From NCBI RefSeq assembly GCF_009659535.1, contig NZ_VJZZ01000011.1, forward strand, positions 124,001 through 188,000: 64,000 nt of DNA, given 5' to 3'. This document shows, piece after piece, positions 26,384 through 35,271 of this stretch. Numbering within the stretch: the first letter of the stretch is position 1; the number at the start of each line of letters is the position of its first letter. The notes under the pieces were generated by a model that was given only the letters and a program-made list of their open reading frames with translations, did not search any database and had not been told where the DNA came from. The position numbers were made by a program, and so were the translations under genes. The DNA is from Aggregicoccus sp. 17bor-14 (GTDB lineage: Bacteria > Myxococcota > Myxococcia > Myxococcales > Myxococcaceae).

Positions 26384-27907
26384 ATGAGACTCCCTATCGC
26401 CCTGGTGGCGCTGGCCCTCCTCCCGGCCTGCAGCTCGGACAAGAACAGCGGCGGCGACGACCTGGCCGCCTGTGAGCAGTCGGAGTTCGACCTGAAGGGC
26501 TGCAACGTCGCCTCGCTGGATGCGTTCGCGAGCGGCGGCCCCTTCAACCTGCAGCTGACCAACACGGACGGCACCCCCGCGGGCGTCGCCGGCATGGCGC
26601 TGGACCCCACCGGCGCCCACTCCACGTTCTTCGGGCAGCAGCAGGACGTGCAGGTCAAGCTGGGTGGCGGCACCTTCTTCGCCAGCGCGCCCTTCAATAT
26701 CAACGGCACTGACGGCCAGGTGAGCATCGCCGGTTGCGAGGCCACGAGCGGGCGGCAGCTGCGCGGCTTCTTCCGCCGCTGCAACGTGGGCTTCAACTCC
26801 GTGGAGGGCACCTTCGTCGCGGAGCAGCTCGTGCGCCGCGACGGCGAGGCCGAGTCCTCCGGCAACCTGCAGCTGGTGGCGGAGCGGCCCCTGTCGGGCG
26901 CGCTCGCCACCTCGCTCTACGTGAGCGGCAACACGGCCTACGTCATCGCCGAGAACACCGGCATCTTCCGCTACGACATCACGGATCCCACCAACCCCAC
27001 CTCCCTGGACTCGGTGACCATCGCCGCGCGCAAGGACCTGGTGGGCACCACCGACCGCTGGGCCTCGGTGGCCGTGGTGGGGGACAACCTCTTCGTCACC
27101 AGCGACGTGCGCGGCCTGCTCGTCTTCAACCTCAAGAACCTGGCCTCCGCCGCCCTCGTGCTCCCGGCGAGCATCGCGGACGCGCGCGCCCTCAACAACC
27201 TGCACTACGACGCCGCGAAGGACCACCTCTACGGCTTCAGCCAGGAGAGCGGCGGCGTGCTGGCGTACGGCACGCCGGGCGCCACGCCCACGCTGCTCGG
27301 CAACTACCTGTCCGGCGCCTCCCCCTCCACCGGCGATGCGCCCCTGGACGGCGCGGCGCGCGGCGACTTCCTCTACCTGAGCCACGGCACGGCCGGCCTC
27401 GTGGTGCTCAACGTGAGCAAGCCCGAGGCGCCCGTCCGGGTGGGCGTGCTGCCGGCCGCCAACAACAGCCGCACCCTCGTCCTCGGCGACTACCCCTCGA
27501 ACAAGGTCTACGCCTTCGAGACGGGCGCGTTCTGGGGCTCGAAGGTGCGCGTGCTGGACGTGACCAACCCGCTCAACATGTCCGCCGTGGGCCCGGGCTA
27601 TGCCACGCGCGACGCCGTGCCGGTGAGCCGCATGGCCTTCGCCAACAACAGCCTCTACGTCGCGTACGCGCAGGACGGCCTGCGCGTGCTGGACGTGAGC
27701 AACCCCGCGAGCCCCGTGCAGAAGGCCTACTTCAACACCTGGCGCGCGAGCGACCCGGGCCACGGCCTGCGCTTCACCGAGGGCGCCACGGGCGTGGCGC
27801 TGGGCAGCAACGGCTACGTCTACGTGGCGGACACCACGCGCGGCCTGATGGTCTTCCGCGAGGGCGCGGGCGCCGCGGGCAGCGCCCAGGGGGGCGCTGC
27901 GCGGTGA
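26384..27907 (+). CDS. LVIVD-repeat lipoprotein
   Basis: 507 residues, lipobox LPAC (Cys16). Residues 30-160 form a small domain with pairs of cysteines (FDLKGCNVASL, SIAGCEATSGRQL). The remainder is a beta-propeller built from LVIVD-like repeats, for example GIFRYDITDPTNPTSL, GLLVFNLKNL, GLVVLNVSKPEAPVRVG, KVRVLDVTNPLNMSAV and GLRVLDVSNPASPVQKA. Such propellers are surface or periplasmic scaffolds. The start ATG 26384 has GGAGAGG just upstream. Its stop overlaps the next start by GTGA, so the two genes are translationally coupled. Confidence 0.87.
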   Translation: MRLPIALVALALLPACSSDKNSGGDDLAACEQSEFDLKGCNVASLDAFASGGPFNLQLTNTDGTPAGVAGMALDPTGAHSTFFGQQQDVQVKLGGGTFFASAPFNINGTDGQVSIAGCEATSGRQLRGFFRRCNVGFNSVEGTFVAEQLVRRDGEAESSGNLQLVAERPLSGALATSLYVSGNTAYVIAENTGIFRYDITDPTNPTSLDSVTIAARKDLVGTTDRWASVAVVGDNLFVTSDVRGLLVFNLKNLASAALVLPASIADARALNNLHYDAAKDHLYGFSQESGGVLAYGTPGATPTLLGNYLSGASPSTGDAPLDGAARGDFLYLSHGTAGLVVLNVSKPEAPVRVGVLPAANNSRTLVLGDYPSNKVYAFETGAFWGSKVRVLDVTNPLNMSAVGPGYATRDAVPVSRMAFANNSLYVAYAQDGLRVLDVSNPASPVQKAYFNTWRASDPGHGLRFTEGATGVALGSNGYVYVADTTRGLMVFREGAGAAGSAQGGAAR

Positions 27908-28992
27908 ACGAGGGGCCTCCCTGCGGACGCTGCCAGAGCGTCCCCCACCGCCTGGAGGGGGCAGGGCACCTCTTCGTCTGGTCGCCCATCGGGCACAGCT
28001 TCGGCAAGCTGGTGGCCTACCTGCGCGCCACCGGCCGCGCCTTCGACCTGCGCCCCGAGGCGCAGTGCGTGGTCGTCCACTTGAGCGCCGCGGAGCTGCT
28101 GCCCTTCGCGGTGGGCGCCGCCGGCGCCACCACGGGCGAGGAGGCGCGCGGCATGCGCGTGCTCTTCAAGAGCGAGGGCGGCGAGCCCGAGCTCAGCGAC
28201 ATCCCCAAGGTGGGCAGCCTCCAGCAGTTCATCACCATGAGCCAGAGCGGCTGGCTCGTGGACATGCTCTCGGAGGGCCGGCTCACCAGCCACTTCCAGC
28301 CCATCGTCAGCGCGCAGGACACGCGCCAGGTGTACGCGCACGAGGCGCTGCTGCGCGGGCGCGAGCGCGACGGCACCACCGTGGCCCCGGGGCGCATGCT
28401 GCAGCTGGCGCGCGAGGCGGACCTGCTCTTCCAGCTGGATCTCGCGGCCCGCACCTCGGCCATCCGCGAGGCGGCGCGCTACCACCTGGACACGCCGGTG
28501 TTCATCAACTTCAGCCCGGCGGCCATCTACGATCCCAACTTCTGCCTGCGCTCCACGGTGAACGCCATCACCGAGGCGGGCATCGCGCCGCACAACGTGG
28601 TCTTCGAGATCATCGAGTCCGACCACAGCTCGGACGTCTACCACCTGCGCGGCATCATCCACTTCTACCGGCAGGCCGGCTTCCGCGTGGCGCTGGACGA
28701 CCTGGGCGCGGGCTACTCCTCGCTCAACCTCATCCACCAGCTGCGCCCGGACATCGTGAAGCTGGACATGGAGCTCATCCGCCACATCGACGCGGACCCC
28801 TACAAGGCCTTCATCACCCAGAAGCTGGTGGAGATCGCCCAGAAGCTGCGCATCCAGACCGTGGCCGAGGGCATCGAGACCCCCGAGGAGCTGCGCTGGG
28901 CGCGCGCGCACGGCGTGGACTTCGTGCAGGGCTACCTCGTGGCCCGGCCCCAGAGCCCGCCGGCCGGCACCACGCCCTTCATCGCGGTGTGA
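27904..28992 (+). CDS. EAL-domain cyclic-di-GMP phosphodiesterase
   Basis: 362 residues starting at GTG 27904 inside the previous stop (GTGA). The N-terminal part (1-120) begins with CGRC (Cys7, Cys10) and is otherwise unrecognised. The EAL domain (about 120-360) keeps the catalytic set: HEALLRGR (Glu147), FINFSPAAI, FEIIES, ALDDLGAGYSSLNL, DIVKLDMELI, TVAEGIET and FVQGYLVARP. All metal and catalytic residues appear intact, so it should cleave c-di-GMP to pGpG. It is soluble. Coupling to an LVIVD lipoprotein hints that the pair acts on an envelope function, which is inference. Confidence 0.92.
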   Translation: MNEGPPCGRCQSVPHRLEGAGHLFVWSPIGHSFGKLVAYLRATGRAFDLRPEAQCVVVHLSAAELLPFAVGAAGATTGEEARGMRVLFKSEGGEPELSDIPKVGSLQQFITMSQSGWLVDMLSEGRLTSHFQPIVSAQDTRQVYAHEALLRGRERDGTTVAPGRMLQLAREADLLFQLDLAARTSAIREAARYHLDTPVFINFSPAAIYDPNFCLRSTVNAITEAGIAPHNVVFEIIESDHSSDVYHLRGIIHFYRQAGFRVALDDLGAGYSSLNLIHQLRPDIVKLDMELIRHIDADPYKAFITQKLVEIAQKLRIQTVAEGIETPEELRWARAHGVDFVQGYLVARPQSPPAGTTPFIAV

Positions 28993-30073
28993 GCAGCGCG
29001 CCGCCCTGGGCGTTGAGCGAGTCGAGCCGCGCGCCGCGCAGGTGCGCCGCGGCCTCCTGCAGCGCCACCCGCGCGAAGTAGTAGTCGCGCCGGCCCACCG
29101 CCTCGGAGACGCCCTCGAGCAGGGCGCGCGCCTGGTCGGCCCCGAGCGCCGCGTTGCCCTGCCCGGACGCGTCCGCGCTGCCCACCACCTGGTCCAGCGC
29201 CGAGAGCACCTGCGCCATCTGCCCGTCCACCGCCGTGGTGTCGCCCACCGCGAGCGCCGCATCCAGCCCCACCAGCGTGTCCGTCACGCCCTCCATCGTG
29301 GCGAGGCGCTCCGTGCGCGCCGCCTCGAGCTCCTCGGCGCGTGCGTGCGCCTCGTCGACCTCGGCGCGCAGGCGCTGCGTCTCCTGCACCAGCGCCTCCT
29401 GCTGCTCGCGCATCTGCTGGTCCTGCGCCTGCAGCGCCTGCACCTGCGCGCGCAGCGCGGCCTCCGACTCCTGCGGGCTCGCCGCGGACGCGGGGCCGTC
29501 GATCTCCATGGCGTCCATTGCCACCGTGCCCGCCGGGTCCGCCTCGGGTCCTTGCGCCGGCGCCTGCGCCTGCGTGTCCCGGCCGGTGTCGCGGGGCGTG
29601 GTCGTGCCTGAAGTCGCCGCTCCGGTCGAGGTGGCGCCTGAAGACGTGGCTCCGGTCGACGGGGCGCCGGAGCCGCCCGTCGCGCCGCCCGAGCCGCCCG
29701 TGCCCGGCGCGGTGCCGGTGCTGCCCGGCGCGGTGCTGCCCGCCCCCGGGGCGAACTGGGGCGTGGTGCCGCCATCCCCGCTGCCGCCCGTGCCGGGGAA
29801 GGGCGAGGGCACGGTGTACGGGGAGCCGCTGCCCGCATCGGCCGCGTCCGGCAGGGTCACCGAGCCCGAGCCGCCCGTGCCGACGTTGGCGCTGCCCTGC
29901 GCGGAGTCGGGCGCCCCCGTAGGCGTGCCCACCCCGCCGTCCAGCGTCCCCGCCGCGGACTGCGCCTGGCCCTGGCGCTGCTCCTGCGCGCTCTGGGCAG
30001 CGCTCTGCGTGCCGCTCTGGGAGGTGGCCGGGTACTGCGCGAGGGTGAGGGAGAGGAGGAACCAGGGAGCCAT
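28979..30073 (-). CDS. Exported low-complexity/coiled-coil protein
   Basis: 364 residues. A signal peptide (APWFLLSLTLAQ) is followed by about 150 residues rich in Gly, Ser, Thr, Ala and Gln (for example TSSGATSTGAATSG). Residues 195-265 form a coiled coil (LRAQVQALQAQDQQMREQQEAL, ELEAARTERLATMEG), and the C-terminal 90 residues are helical. ATG 30073 is used; a GTG six codons upstream is also possible. Its 3' end overlaps the convergent EAL gene by 14 bases. No family recognised; a periplasmic structural role is a guess. Confidence 0.7.
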   Translation of the reverse strand: MAPWFLLSLTLAQYPATSQSGTQSAAQSAQEQRQGQAQSAAGTLDGGVGTPTGAPDSAQGSANVGTGGSGSVTLPDAADAGSGSPYTVPSPFPGTGGSGDGGTTPQFAPGAGSTAPGSTGTAPGTGGSGGATGGSGAPSTGATSSGATSTGAATSGTTTPRDTGRDTQAQAPAQGPEADPAGTVAMDAMEIDGPASAASPQESEAALRAQVQALQAQDQQMREQQEALVQETQRLRAEVDEAHARAEELEAARTERLATMEGVTDTLVGLDAALAVGDTTAVDGQMAQVLSALDQVVGSADASGQGNAALGADQARALLEGVSEAVGRRDYYFARVALQEAAAHLRGARLDSLNAQGGALLTPR

Positions 30074-30156
30074 GCCCCGCAAGATGTTCACGCGTGCACA
30101 CCCGGGCCACGAGGCCACCGGGCCCGCGCCCGGGCGGCCTGCAGGCGGGCGGGCGC

Positions 30157-31494
30157 TCAGCGCGCCTGCCGCCCCCGGGCGCGCAGCAGCGCCTCCGCCA
30201 CCTGCGTGCCCGAGGCGAGCGCGCCTGCGACGGTGCCCTCCTGGCCACGGGGGGCGAGCGCCTCGCCCGCGAAGTAGAGCGTGTCCTCCACGGGCTCTCC
30301 GAGGGCGGCGCGCGCCGGCAGCGCCCCGGTGGGGATCACGCAGTAGCCGCCGCGGGTGAAGGGCTCCTCCTGCCAGTCCTGGACGCGCCAGCTCTCCAGC
30401 TCGGCCCGCAGCGCCGGGCGCGGGCGCGAGAAGAGCCGCGCGAGCGTGCCCAGCGCCGCCTCCAGCACCGCCCCCGGAGGCTCGCCCCCCAGCGCGAGCG
30501 CCCCCGAGTCGCCCACCCAGCCCACCAGGTGCGCGGTGCGCTGCGGCGCGAGCGTCCACCAGGTGGGGAAGGGCTGGCCCGGCGCGTGGAAGAAGTCGTA
30601 GGGGGCGCTCGCCGCGTGCTCGCGCCAGAAGGCGTGGCGAAAGCGCAGGAGCACCTTCACCAGCGGCCCCATCTCGAGCGCCCCCGCCGCGCGCTCCTTC
30701 TCGGGCAGGGCGGGGCGAAAGCGCAGGGCACCCGCCGCGTCCGGCGGCGCGCGCAGCACGCCCACCGGCAGCGTCACCAGCAGCCGCTCGGCCTCGAAGA
30801 GCCCCAGCGCCGCGCCCTCCTGGGTGGCCGCGAGCACCTGCACCCGCCCGCGCTCCCAGCGCACCTCGCTCGCCACCGCGTTGAGCACCAGCGCTCCGGG
30901 CGCGAGCCCGCGCGCGAGCGGCGCGAGCACCCGCGCGTAGCCCTCCACGGCACGCGAGGGCGCGATGCCGCCGGTGGCCCCCACGCCCCGCTCCATCTGC
31001 GCGATGGCGCGCGCGCTCGCGCGCTCGTAGGGCGCCGCGTAGAAGCCCTCCACGTAGGTGCGCGCGAGGGCCCGCCTCTTCGCGGGCCAGCCCTCCGCGC
31101 GCGCGCGGGCCGTGAGCACCTCGCCGATGGCGCGGTCCTCTCCGGCCTCGAGGTCGCTCGAGGCACGGGTGAACGTGTCCCCGAAGTCGAAGGCCGCGTC
31201 CCCGTCCTCCAGCTCGCCTCGCCACCACAGGCCGTGGTGGTCCGGCATCTGCCGCAGCCGCACGCCGGCCGCGCGCGCCAGGCGCAGCACCTCGCGGGGG
31301 CGCCCGTGCACGAACTCCGCCCCCAGCTCCAGGGCGAGCCCCGTGCCGTCCTCGTACACGGTGGCCACGCGGCCGCCCACCCGGTCGCGCGCCTCCAGCA
31401 CGCGCACCGTGAGCCCTGCGCGCTGCAGCCGCACGGCCGCCGCGAGCCCCGCCGCCCCCGCCCCCAGCACCAGCACGTCCGAGCGCCGCTCCAT
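30157..31494 (-). CDS. Flavin-containing amine oxidase
   Basis: 445 residues. The FAD-binding Rossmann motif is VLVLGAGAAGLAAAVRLQRAG, followed by LEARDRVGGRVATV and LELGAEFVHG, all typical of the monoamine oxidase/polyamine oxidase superfamily. The C-terminal FAD contact is LYFAGEALAPRGQEGTVAGALASG. It oxidises amines (or carries out desaturation, in other members) with H2O2 release; the substrate is not predictable. No signal peptide. ATG 31494 is preferred over GTG 31512 because the Rossmann strand begins directly after it. It follows the barrel gene by 37 bases and may be the last gene of that operon. Confidence 0.88.
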   Translation of the reverse strand: MERRSDVLVLGAGAAGLAAAVRLQRAGLTVRVLEARDRVGGRVATVYEDGTGLALELGAEFVHGRPREVLRLARAAGVRLRQMPDHHGLWWRGELEDGDAAFDFGDTFTRASSDLEAGEDRAIGEVLTARARAEGWPAKRRALARTYVEGFYAAPYERASARAIAQMERGVGATGGIAPSRAVEGYARVLAPLARGLAPGALVLNAVASEVRWERGRVQVLAATQEGAALGLFEAERLLVTLPVGVLRAPPDAAGALRFRPALPEKERAAGALEMGPLVKVLLRFRHAFWREHAASAPYDFFHAPGQPFPTWWTLAPQRTAHLVGWVGDSGALALGGEPPGAVLEAALGTLARLFSRPRPALRAELESWRVQDWQEEPFTRGGYCVIPTGALPARAALGEPVEDTLYFAGEALAPRGQEGTVAGALASGTQVAEALLRARGRQAR

Positions 31495-31531
31495 GGCGCT
31501 CAGGGTGGGCACGGGGCGGGGCGGCCGCCAG

Positions 31532-33148
31532 CTAGATGCTGATGCGTAACCCCATGCCCACCTGCACGGTGGGCGCGGGGATGGGCGGTACGAAGCCTTT
31601 GCTGAGGTCGGCCGGGTTCAGCGGGATGGTGTCCGGGTCCAGTGCGAAGCGGAACTCTCCGCCCCGGGTCCCGTAGCTGTAGGCCGCGAAGGCGTTGACC
31701 GAGAGGTAGCGCAGCACGCGCTGGGTCATGTCCAGCCGGCTGATGTACGAGCGGTCCGAGAGGTTGCCCAGCGTGGAGAGCGTGAAGGTGCTGTCCTCCA
31801 GCTTCCCCGGGGCGAGCAGCACCAGGTAGATGCCCGCGTAGTGCCGCCCCAGGTAGAAGGGCGTGAACTGGTTCTTGAAGATGAGCAGCGGGTAGACGTC
31901 CTCACTGGGGTAGCCGGTGGCGTTGTAGAAGTACTCCACGCCCACCGTGGCCTGGTCGGTGTCGGTGTAGGCGAAGTCGTAGCTCGCCCCCACGGTGCCC
32001 TGGGGCGTGAGCCCGTGGGGCCGGTGGCCGTCCACGAGTGCCGGGTCCTCGAGGACGTCCTGGAGCGTGGTGCCCTCGGGCACGTTGTACACGTCCGCGT
32101 CCGAGCGCGTCTTGAGCGCGAGCTCGCCGTATACGTCGAAGGGGCCCACCGCGGACGAGACGTCCAGCCCCAGGCGCGGCCGGCGCGTGCGCTGCAGCAC
32201 GCCGCTCACCCCCAGCTCCGCGGGCCCCAGCACGATCTCGGCGCGCAGCGCGCCGCCCACCTGGTTCACGGTGCTCGCGGGCCCCGCGTTGTCCAAGAGC
32301 CCGATGGCGTAGAAGTTCCAGCCCTTCGCCTCCCAGGGCACGTGCAGCTTCACCATGGAGGCGCCCGTGCGGGCGTCGAACACGGCGAGCGGATCCAGCC
32401 GCTGCGGGGTGAGAAAGTCGGTGGGGTTCCAGAAGCGGCCCGTGCCCCACTTCACGTGCTGCTTGCCGAGCGTGAGGAACACCTTGCGCGCGATGTCGAA
32501 GCGCAGCCACGCCTGATCCAGGGCCACCTGCGCCTGGGCCGTGGTGGGGGCTCCCGCGGTCGTGATGACCCCGCTCGAGGCGGTGGTGCGCGCGTTCGTG
32601 GAGTCGAAGGTGAGGCGGGGCGCCACGAAGCCGCGGATGCGGTCCGTGGGGCGCGCATCGAAGTAGCCGTCCACCAGCGTGGGCGCGGCGATGGGTGTCT
32701 CGCCGAAGGAGGCCCCCTCCACGCCGCGCATCTCCGCGCGCAGGTAGAAGAAGCCGCCCAGCTTGAGCGGGTCGTCCGCCGTCTCCTCGGTCTCGAAGGT
32801 GTTGGGCCCGGTGGGCCCACTCAGCGCCTCCTCGTCGCGGCGCTTCTCGCGCCCGCTCTCGTCCACATTGGGAGGCTGGTCCGGCTTGGCGTTGGGAGCG
32901 GGCGTGGGCTTCGCCTCCGGCTCCTGGCCTCCGCCGAAGAGGCTGTCTTCTGAAGGCCGCTCGGGCGTTCCCGCGTCCGCGGGCGAGGCGGGAGCCTGCG
33001 CCGGGGCCTGCGGCTGCGCGGCCAGGGGCGTGCCCGCATCGGGCGCCGAGGGGCCCCCGAACAGCGCGTCCTCGTCCGGCCGGCTCTGGGCGGCTGCGGG
33101 CAGCGCGAGCAGCGCCGCCAGCAGCAGGGCAGGGCGCAGGGGGCTCAT
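31532..33148 (-). CDS. Outer-membrane beta-barrel protein with N-terminal repeat linker
   Basis: 538 residues. Signal peptide (1-21), then about 100 residues of Pro/Ala/Asp-rich sequence in which a short motif recurs about every 40 residues: EDALFGG (26-32), EDSLFGG (67-73) and EEALSG (106-111). The rest (about 127-538) is a chain of amphipathic strands (VFLTLGKQHVKWGTGRFWNPTDFLTP is a conserved porin-like stretch), ending in VQVGMGLRISI. It looks like a porin-type 16-strand barrel. The start overlaps the previous gene's stop by ATGA. Its place at the end of an ABC/LolA-like operon suggests it is the outer-membrane exit or partner. Confidence 0.82.
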   Translation of the reverse strand: MSPLRPALLLAALLALPAAAQSRPDEDALFGGPSAPDAGTPLAAQPQAPAQAPASPADAGTPERPSEDSLFGGGQEPEAKPTPAPNAKPDQPPNVDESGREKRRDEEALSGPTGPNTFETEETADDPLKLGGFFYLRAEMRGVEGASFGETPIAAPTLVDGYFDARPTDRIRGFVAPRLTFDSTNARTTASSGVITTAGAPTTAQAQVALDQAWLRFDIARKVFLTLGKQHVKWGTGRFWNPTDFLTPQRLDPLAVFDARTGASMVKLHVPWEAKGWNFYAIGLLDNAGPASTVNQVGGALRAEIVLGPAELGVSGVLQRTRRPRLGLDVSSAVGPFDVYGELALKTRSDADVYNVPEGTTLQDVLEDPALVDGHRPHGLTPQGTVGASYDFAYTDTDQATVGVEYFYNATGYPSEDVYPLLIFKNQFTPFYLGRHYAGIYLVLLAPGKLEDSTFTLSTLGNLSDRSYISRLDMTQRVLRYLSVNAFAAYSYGTRGGEFRFALDPDTIPLNPADLSKGFVPPIPAPTVQVGMGLRISI

Positions 33149-33951
33149 CGGCTCTTACTCTCGAGCCAGGCCTTAGTGAAGATGTTGGCCTCGAGCGGGC
33201 GCAGGTCCACGGTCTTGATCAGCACGATGGTGCTGTTGGCCTTCTCCACCTCGTCGAAGAAGCGCATCTCCTGCGGGTACCACACGTCCGCCTTCTTCGA
33301 CTCGCTGTAGAGCTTCTGCCACTTCGGGTAGTACGCCGTGCGCAGCAGCCGCCCGCTCAGCGCGAACTCCTGGCGCTTGAGCACGTTGCTCGTGTCCGCG
33401 TCCACCCACAGCTTCACCACGGGGTAGGCCACGTCGATGCCCGGCTTCGCGCTGAGCGTGAGCATGTGCACCTTGAACTTGCCCAGGGTGCCGTCGCCCT
33501 CGAACTTGGGCGTGTACTCCTCGGCGAGCCGGCTCTCGTCGAAGTCCGCGCGCCGGCTGTCCGTGCCCGCGATGCGCTCGCGCTCGGTGCGCCGCTCCCA
33601 CTTGCCCACGTTGGGATCGTAGCTCCAGAGGTTCTTGTCCAGGCGCAGGTAGCCCTTGCCGCTCTCGCCCTTGGGCTTGGTGAAGAGAATCATCAGCTTG
33701 TCGTCCGCGTCGCGGCGGAAGACCAGCGCCTCGCGCGCCGTGTCGAGCTTGTCCTTCTCTTTCTGCTCCAGGTACACGAGCGAGCGGTAGTCGCCGCTGT
33801 TGCGCTGCCGGTCGTCGATGGTCTTGAGCAGCTGCAGCATCTGCGCGTCGTCCAGCGCGTGCGCGGCCAGGGGCGCGAGCAGGCACACGGCCATCACCGC
33901 GGCGAGCAGGGGCAGCTTCGGGGTCTTCAGGGCATTGCCGTAGGAGCGCAT
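33145..33951 (-). CDS. Outer-membrane lipoprotein-sorting (LolA-like) protein
   Basis: 268 residues, signal peptide ending near AAHALDDAQ. The sequence has the LolA/LolB-like half-barrel pattern of the outer membrane lipoprotein-sorting family (COG2834): RSLVYLEQKEKDKLDTAREALVFRRDADDKLMILFTKP, KGYLRLDKNLWSYDPNVGKWERR, and DVWYPQEMRFFDEVEKANSTIVLIKTVDLRPLEANIFT. Family members carry lipids or lipoproteins in the periplasm or work with exporters. It lies 14 bases after the permease gene and overlaps the barrel gene by four bases, so all are one operon. Confidence 0.88.
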   Translation of the reverse strand: MRSYGNALKTPKLPLLAAVMAVCLLAPLAAHALDDAQMLQLLKTIDDRQRNSGDYRSLVYLEQKEKDKLDTAREALVFRRDADDKLMILFTKPKGESGKGYLRLDKNLWSYDPNVGKWERRTERERIAGTDSRRADFDESRLAEEYTPKFEGDGTLGKFKVHMLTLSAKPGIDVAYPVVKLWVDADTSNVLKRQEFALSGRLLRTAYYPKWQKLYSESKKADVWYPQEMRFFDEVEKANSTIVLIKTVDLRPLEANIFTKAWLESKSR

Positions 33952-33965
33952 GGTGCTCGGAGTCC

Positions 33966-35267
33966 TCAACCGATGTGGTGCATCGCCGTGACCGGCTTCA
34001 TCCGGGCGGCGAGGAAGGAGGGGATGAGGCTGATCAGCGTGGTGCACAGGGTGATGAAGAGCACGCTGCGCGCGACCGAGGCGGGCACGACCGCCAGGTG
34101 CAGCTTCTCGGACATGATCAACAGCTGCACCCCCAGCGGCACCGAGACGTCCCACAGGTTCACCAGGCCGCAGATGCCCAGGCCGATGACCGCGCCCACG
34201 AGCGTGCTGAGCAGGCCCAGGGACAGCGCCTCGAGCAGGAACATCACCAGCACGCGGCTGCGCTGCATGCCGATGGCCCTCAGCGTGCCGATCTCCCGGG
34301 TGCGCTCGCGGATGGCGATCCACAGCGTGTTCATCACGCCCACCGCGATGATCACCAGCAGCACGAAGATGAGCGCGCCGGTGAGCGCGTCCAGCGCGGT
34401 GAGGGTCCACTTGATGAAGGAGATCTCGTCCTCCCAGTTGGTGATGTCCAGCTTCTGCCCCGTCCAGCCCTCGCGGTTCACCGTCTCGAACTTCATCCAG
34501 AAGGCCTTGGGGTCGTTGTCCATCACCTGGTAGCCGGCCTTGGGCAGCTCCTCGCGCAGCCGCGCCTGCACGCGCGGGATGTCGTCCATGTCCTTGAGGT
34601 AGAGCATCAGCGCGCCGGTGGAGTCGTCCTTGAGCTGGTACAGCGTGCGCAGCGTGCTGCTGGGCACGAAGATGTTGAACGAGCTCATCAGCCCCACGTT
34701 CGCGGCAATCGCCGCCACCCGCACGTCCAGGGTGTTGTTCACCCCGCGCAGGGTGGGCGCGGAGAGCGTGAGCGTGTCGCCCACCTTCACCTCGAGCTTC
34801 TTCGCCTGCTCCTCGAAGAGCAGCACGGTGCCGTCCTGCGCGAGGTCGTCCAGGCGGCCCTCGCGCACCTGGATGACCTTGCGGAAGCCCGGCTCCTTGT
34901 CCACGTCGATGCCGCCCATGCCCACCTGCAGGCTGCCGGTGTCGCTCACCGCCTTGGCCCAGCCGCGCCCGCGCTGCACCGCGTAGTCCAGCTCCGGCAC
35001 CTCCTGGCGGATGAGCGCCATCAGCTTGGGGTAGCCCACCACCACGGGCGAGGACTGGCCGGCCGTCACCTTGTAGAAGCCGCCCACGTTCACGTGGCCG
35101 GTCATCAGGGTGGTGGCGCTCTCGAGCATGGTCGCGCGCATGCCGTTGCCCAGCCCCATCAGCACCACCAGCAGGGCGGTGACGCCCGCGATGGCACCTC
35201 CGAGCAAGAGGGTGCGGCGGCGGTGGGTGCCGAGGTTTCTCAGGGCGATGATCAGCAGTTGGAACAT
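33966..35267 (-). CDS. ABC transporter permease, FtsX/LolC-like (first of two)
   Basis: 433 residues. One N-terminal membrane helix (TLLLGGAIAGVTALLVVLMGLG), a periplasmic domain (about 40-270), then three C-terminal helices (LTGALIFVLLVIIAVGVMNTLW; ALSLGLLSTLVGAVIGLGICGL; VLFITLCTTLISLIPSFLAA). EIGTLRAIGMQRSRVL is the conserved cytoplasmic coupling helix of FtsX/MacB permeases. The 4+periplasmic layout is that of LolC/E and MacB. It starts four bases after the second permease's stop. Confidence 0.92.
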   Translation of the reverse strand: MFQLLIIALRNLGTHRRRTLLLGGAIAGVTALLVVLMGLGNGMRATMLESATTLMTGHVNVGGFYKVTAGQSSPVVVGYPKLMALIRQEVPELDYAVQRGRGWAKAVSDTGSLQVGMGGIDVDKEPGFRKVIQVREGRLDDLAQDGTVLLFEEQAKKLEVKVGDTLTLSAPTLRGVNNTLDVRVAAIAANVGLMSSFNIFVPSSTLRTLYQLKDDSTGALMLYLKDMDDIPRVQARLREELPKAGYQVMDNDPKAFWMKFETVNREGWTGQKLDITNWEDEISFIKWTLTALDALTGALIFVLLVIIAVGVMNTLWIAIRERTREIGTLRAIGMQRSRVLVMFLLEALSLGLLSTLVGAVIGLGICGLVNLWDVSVPLGVQLLIMSEKLHLAVVPASVARSVLFITLCTTLISLIPSFLAARMKPVTAMHHIG

Positions 35268-35271
35268 GGGC

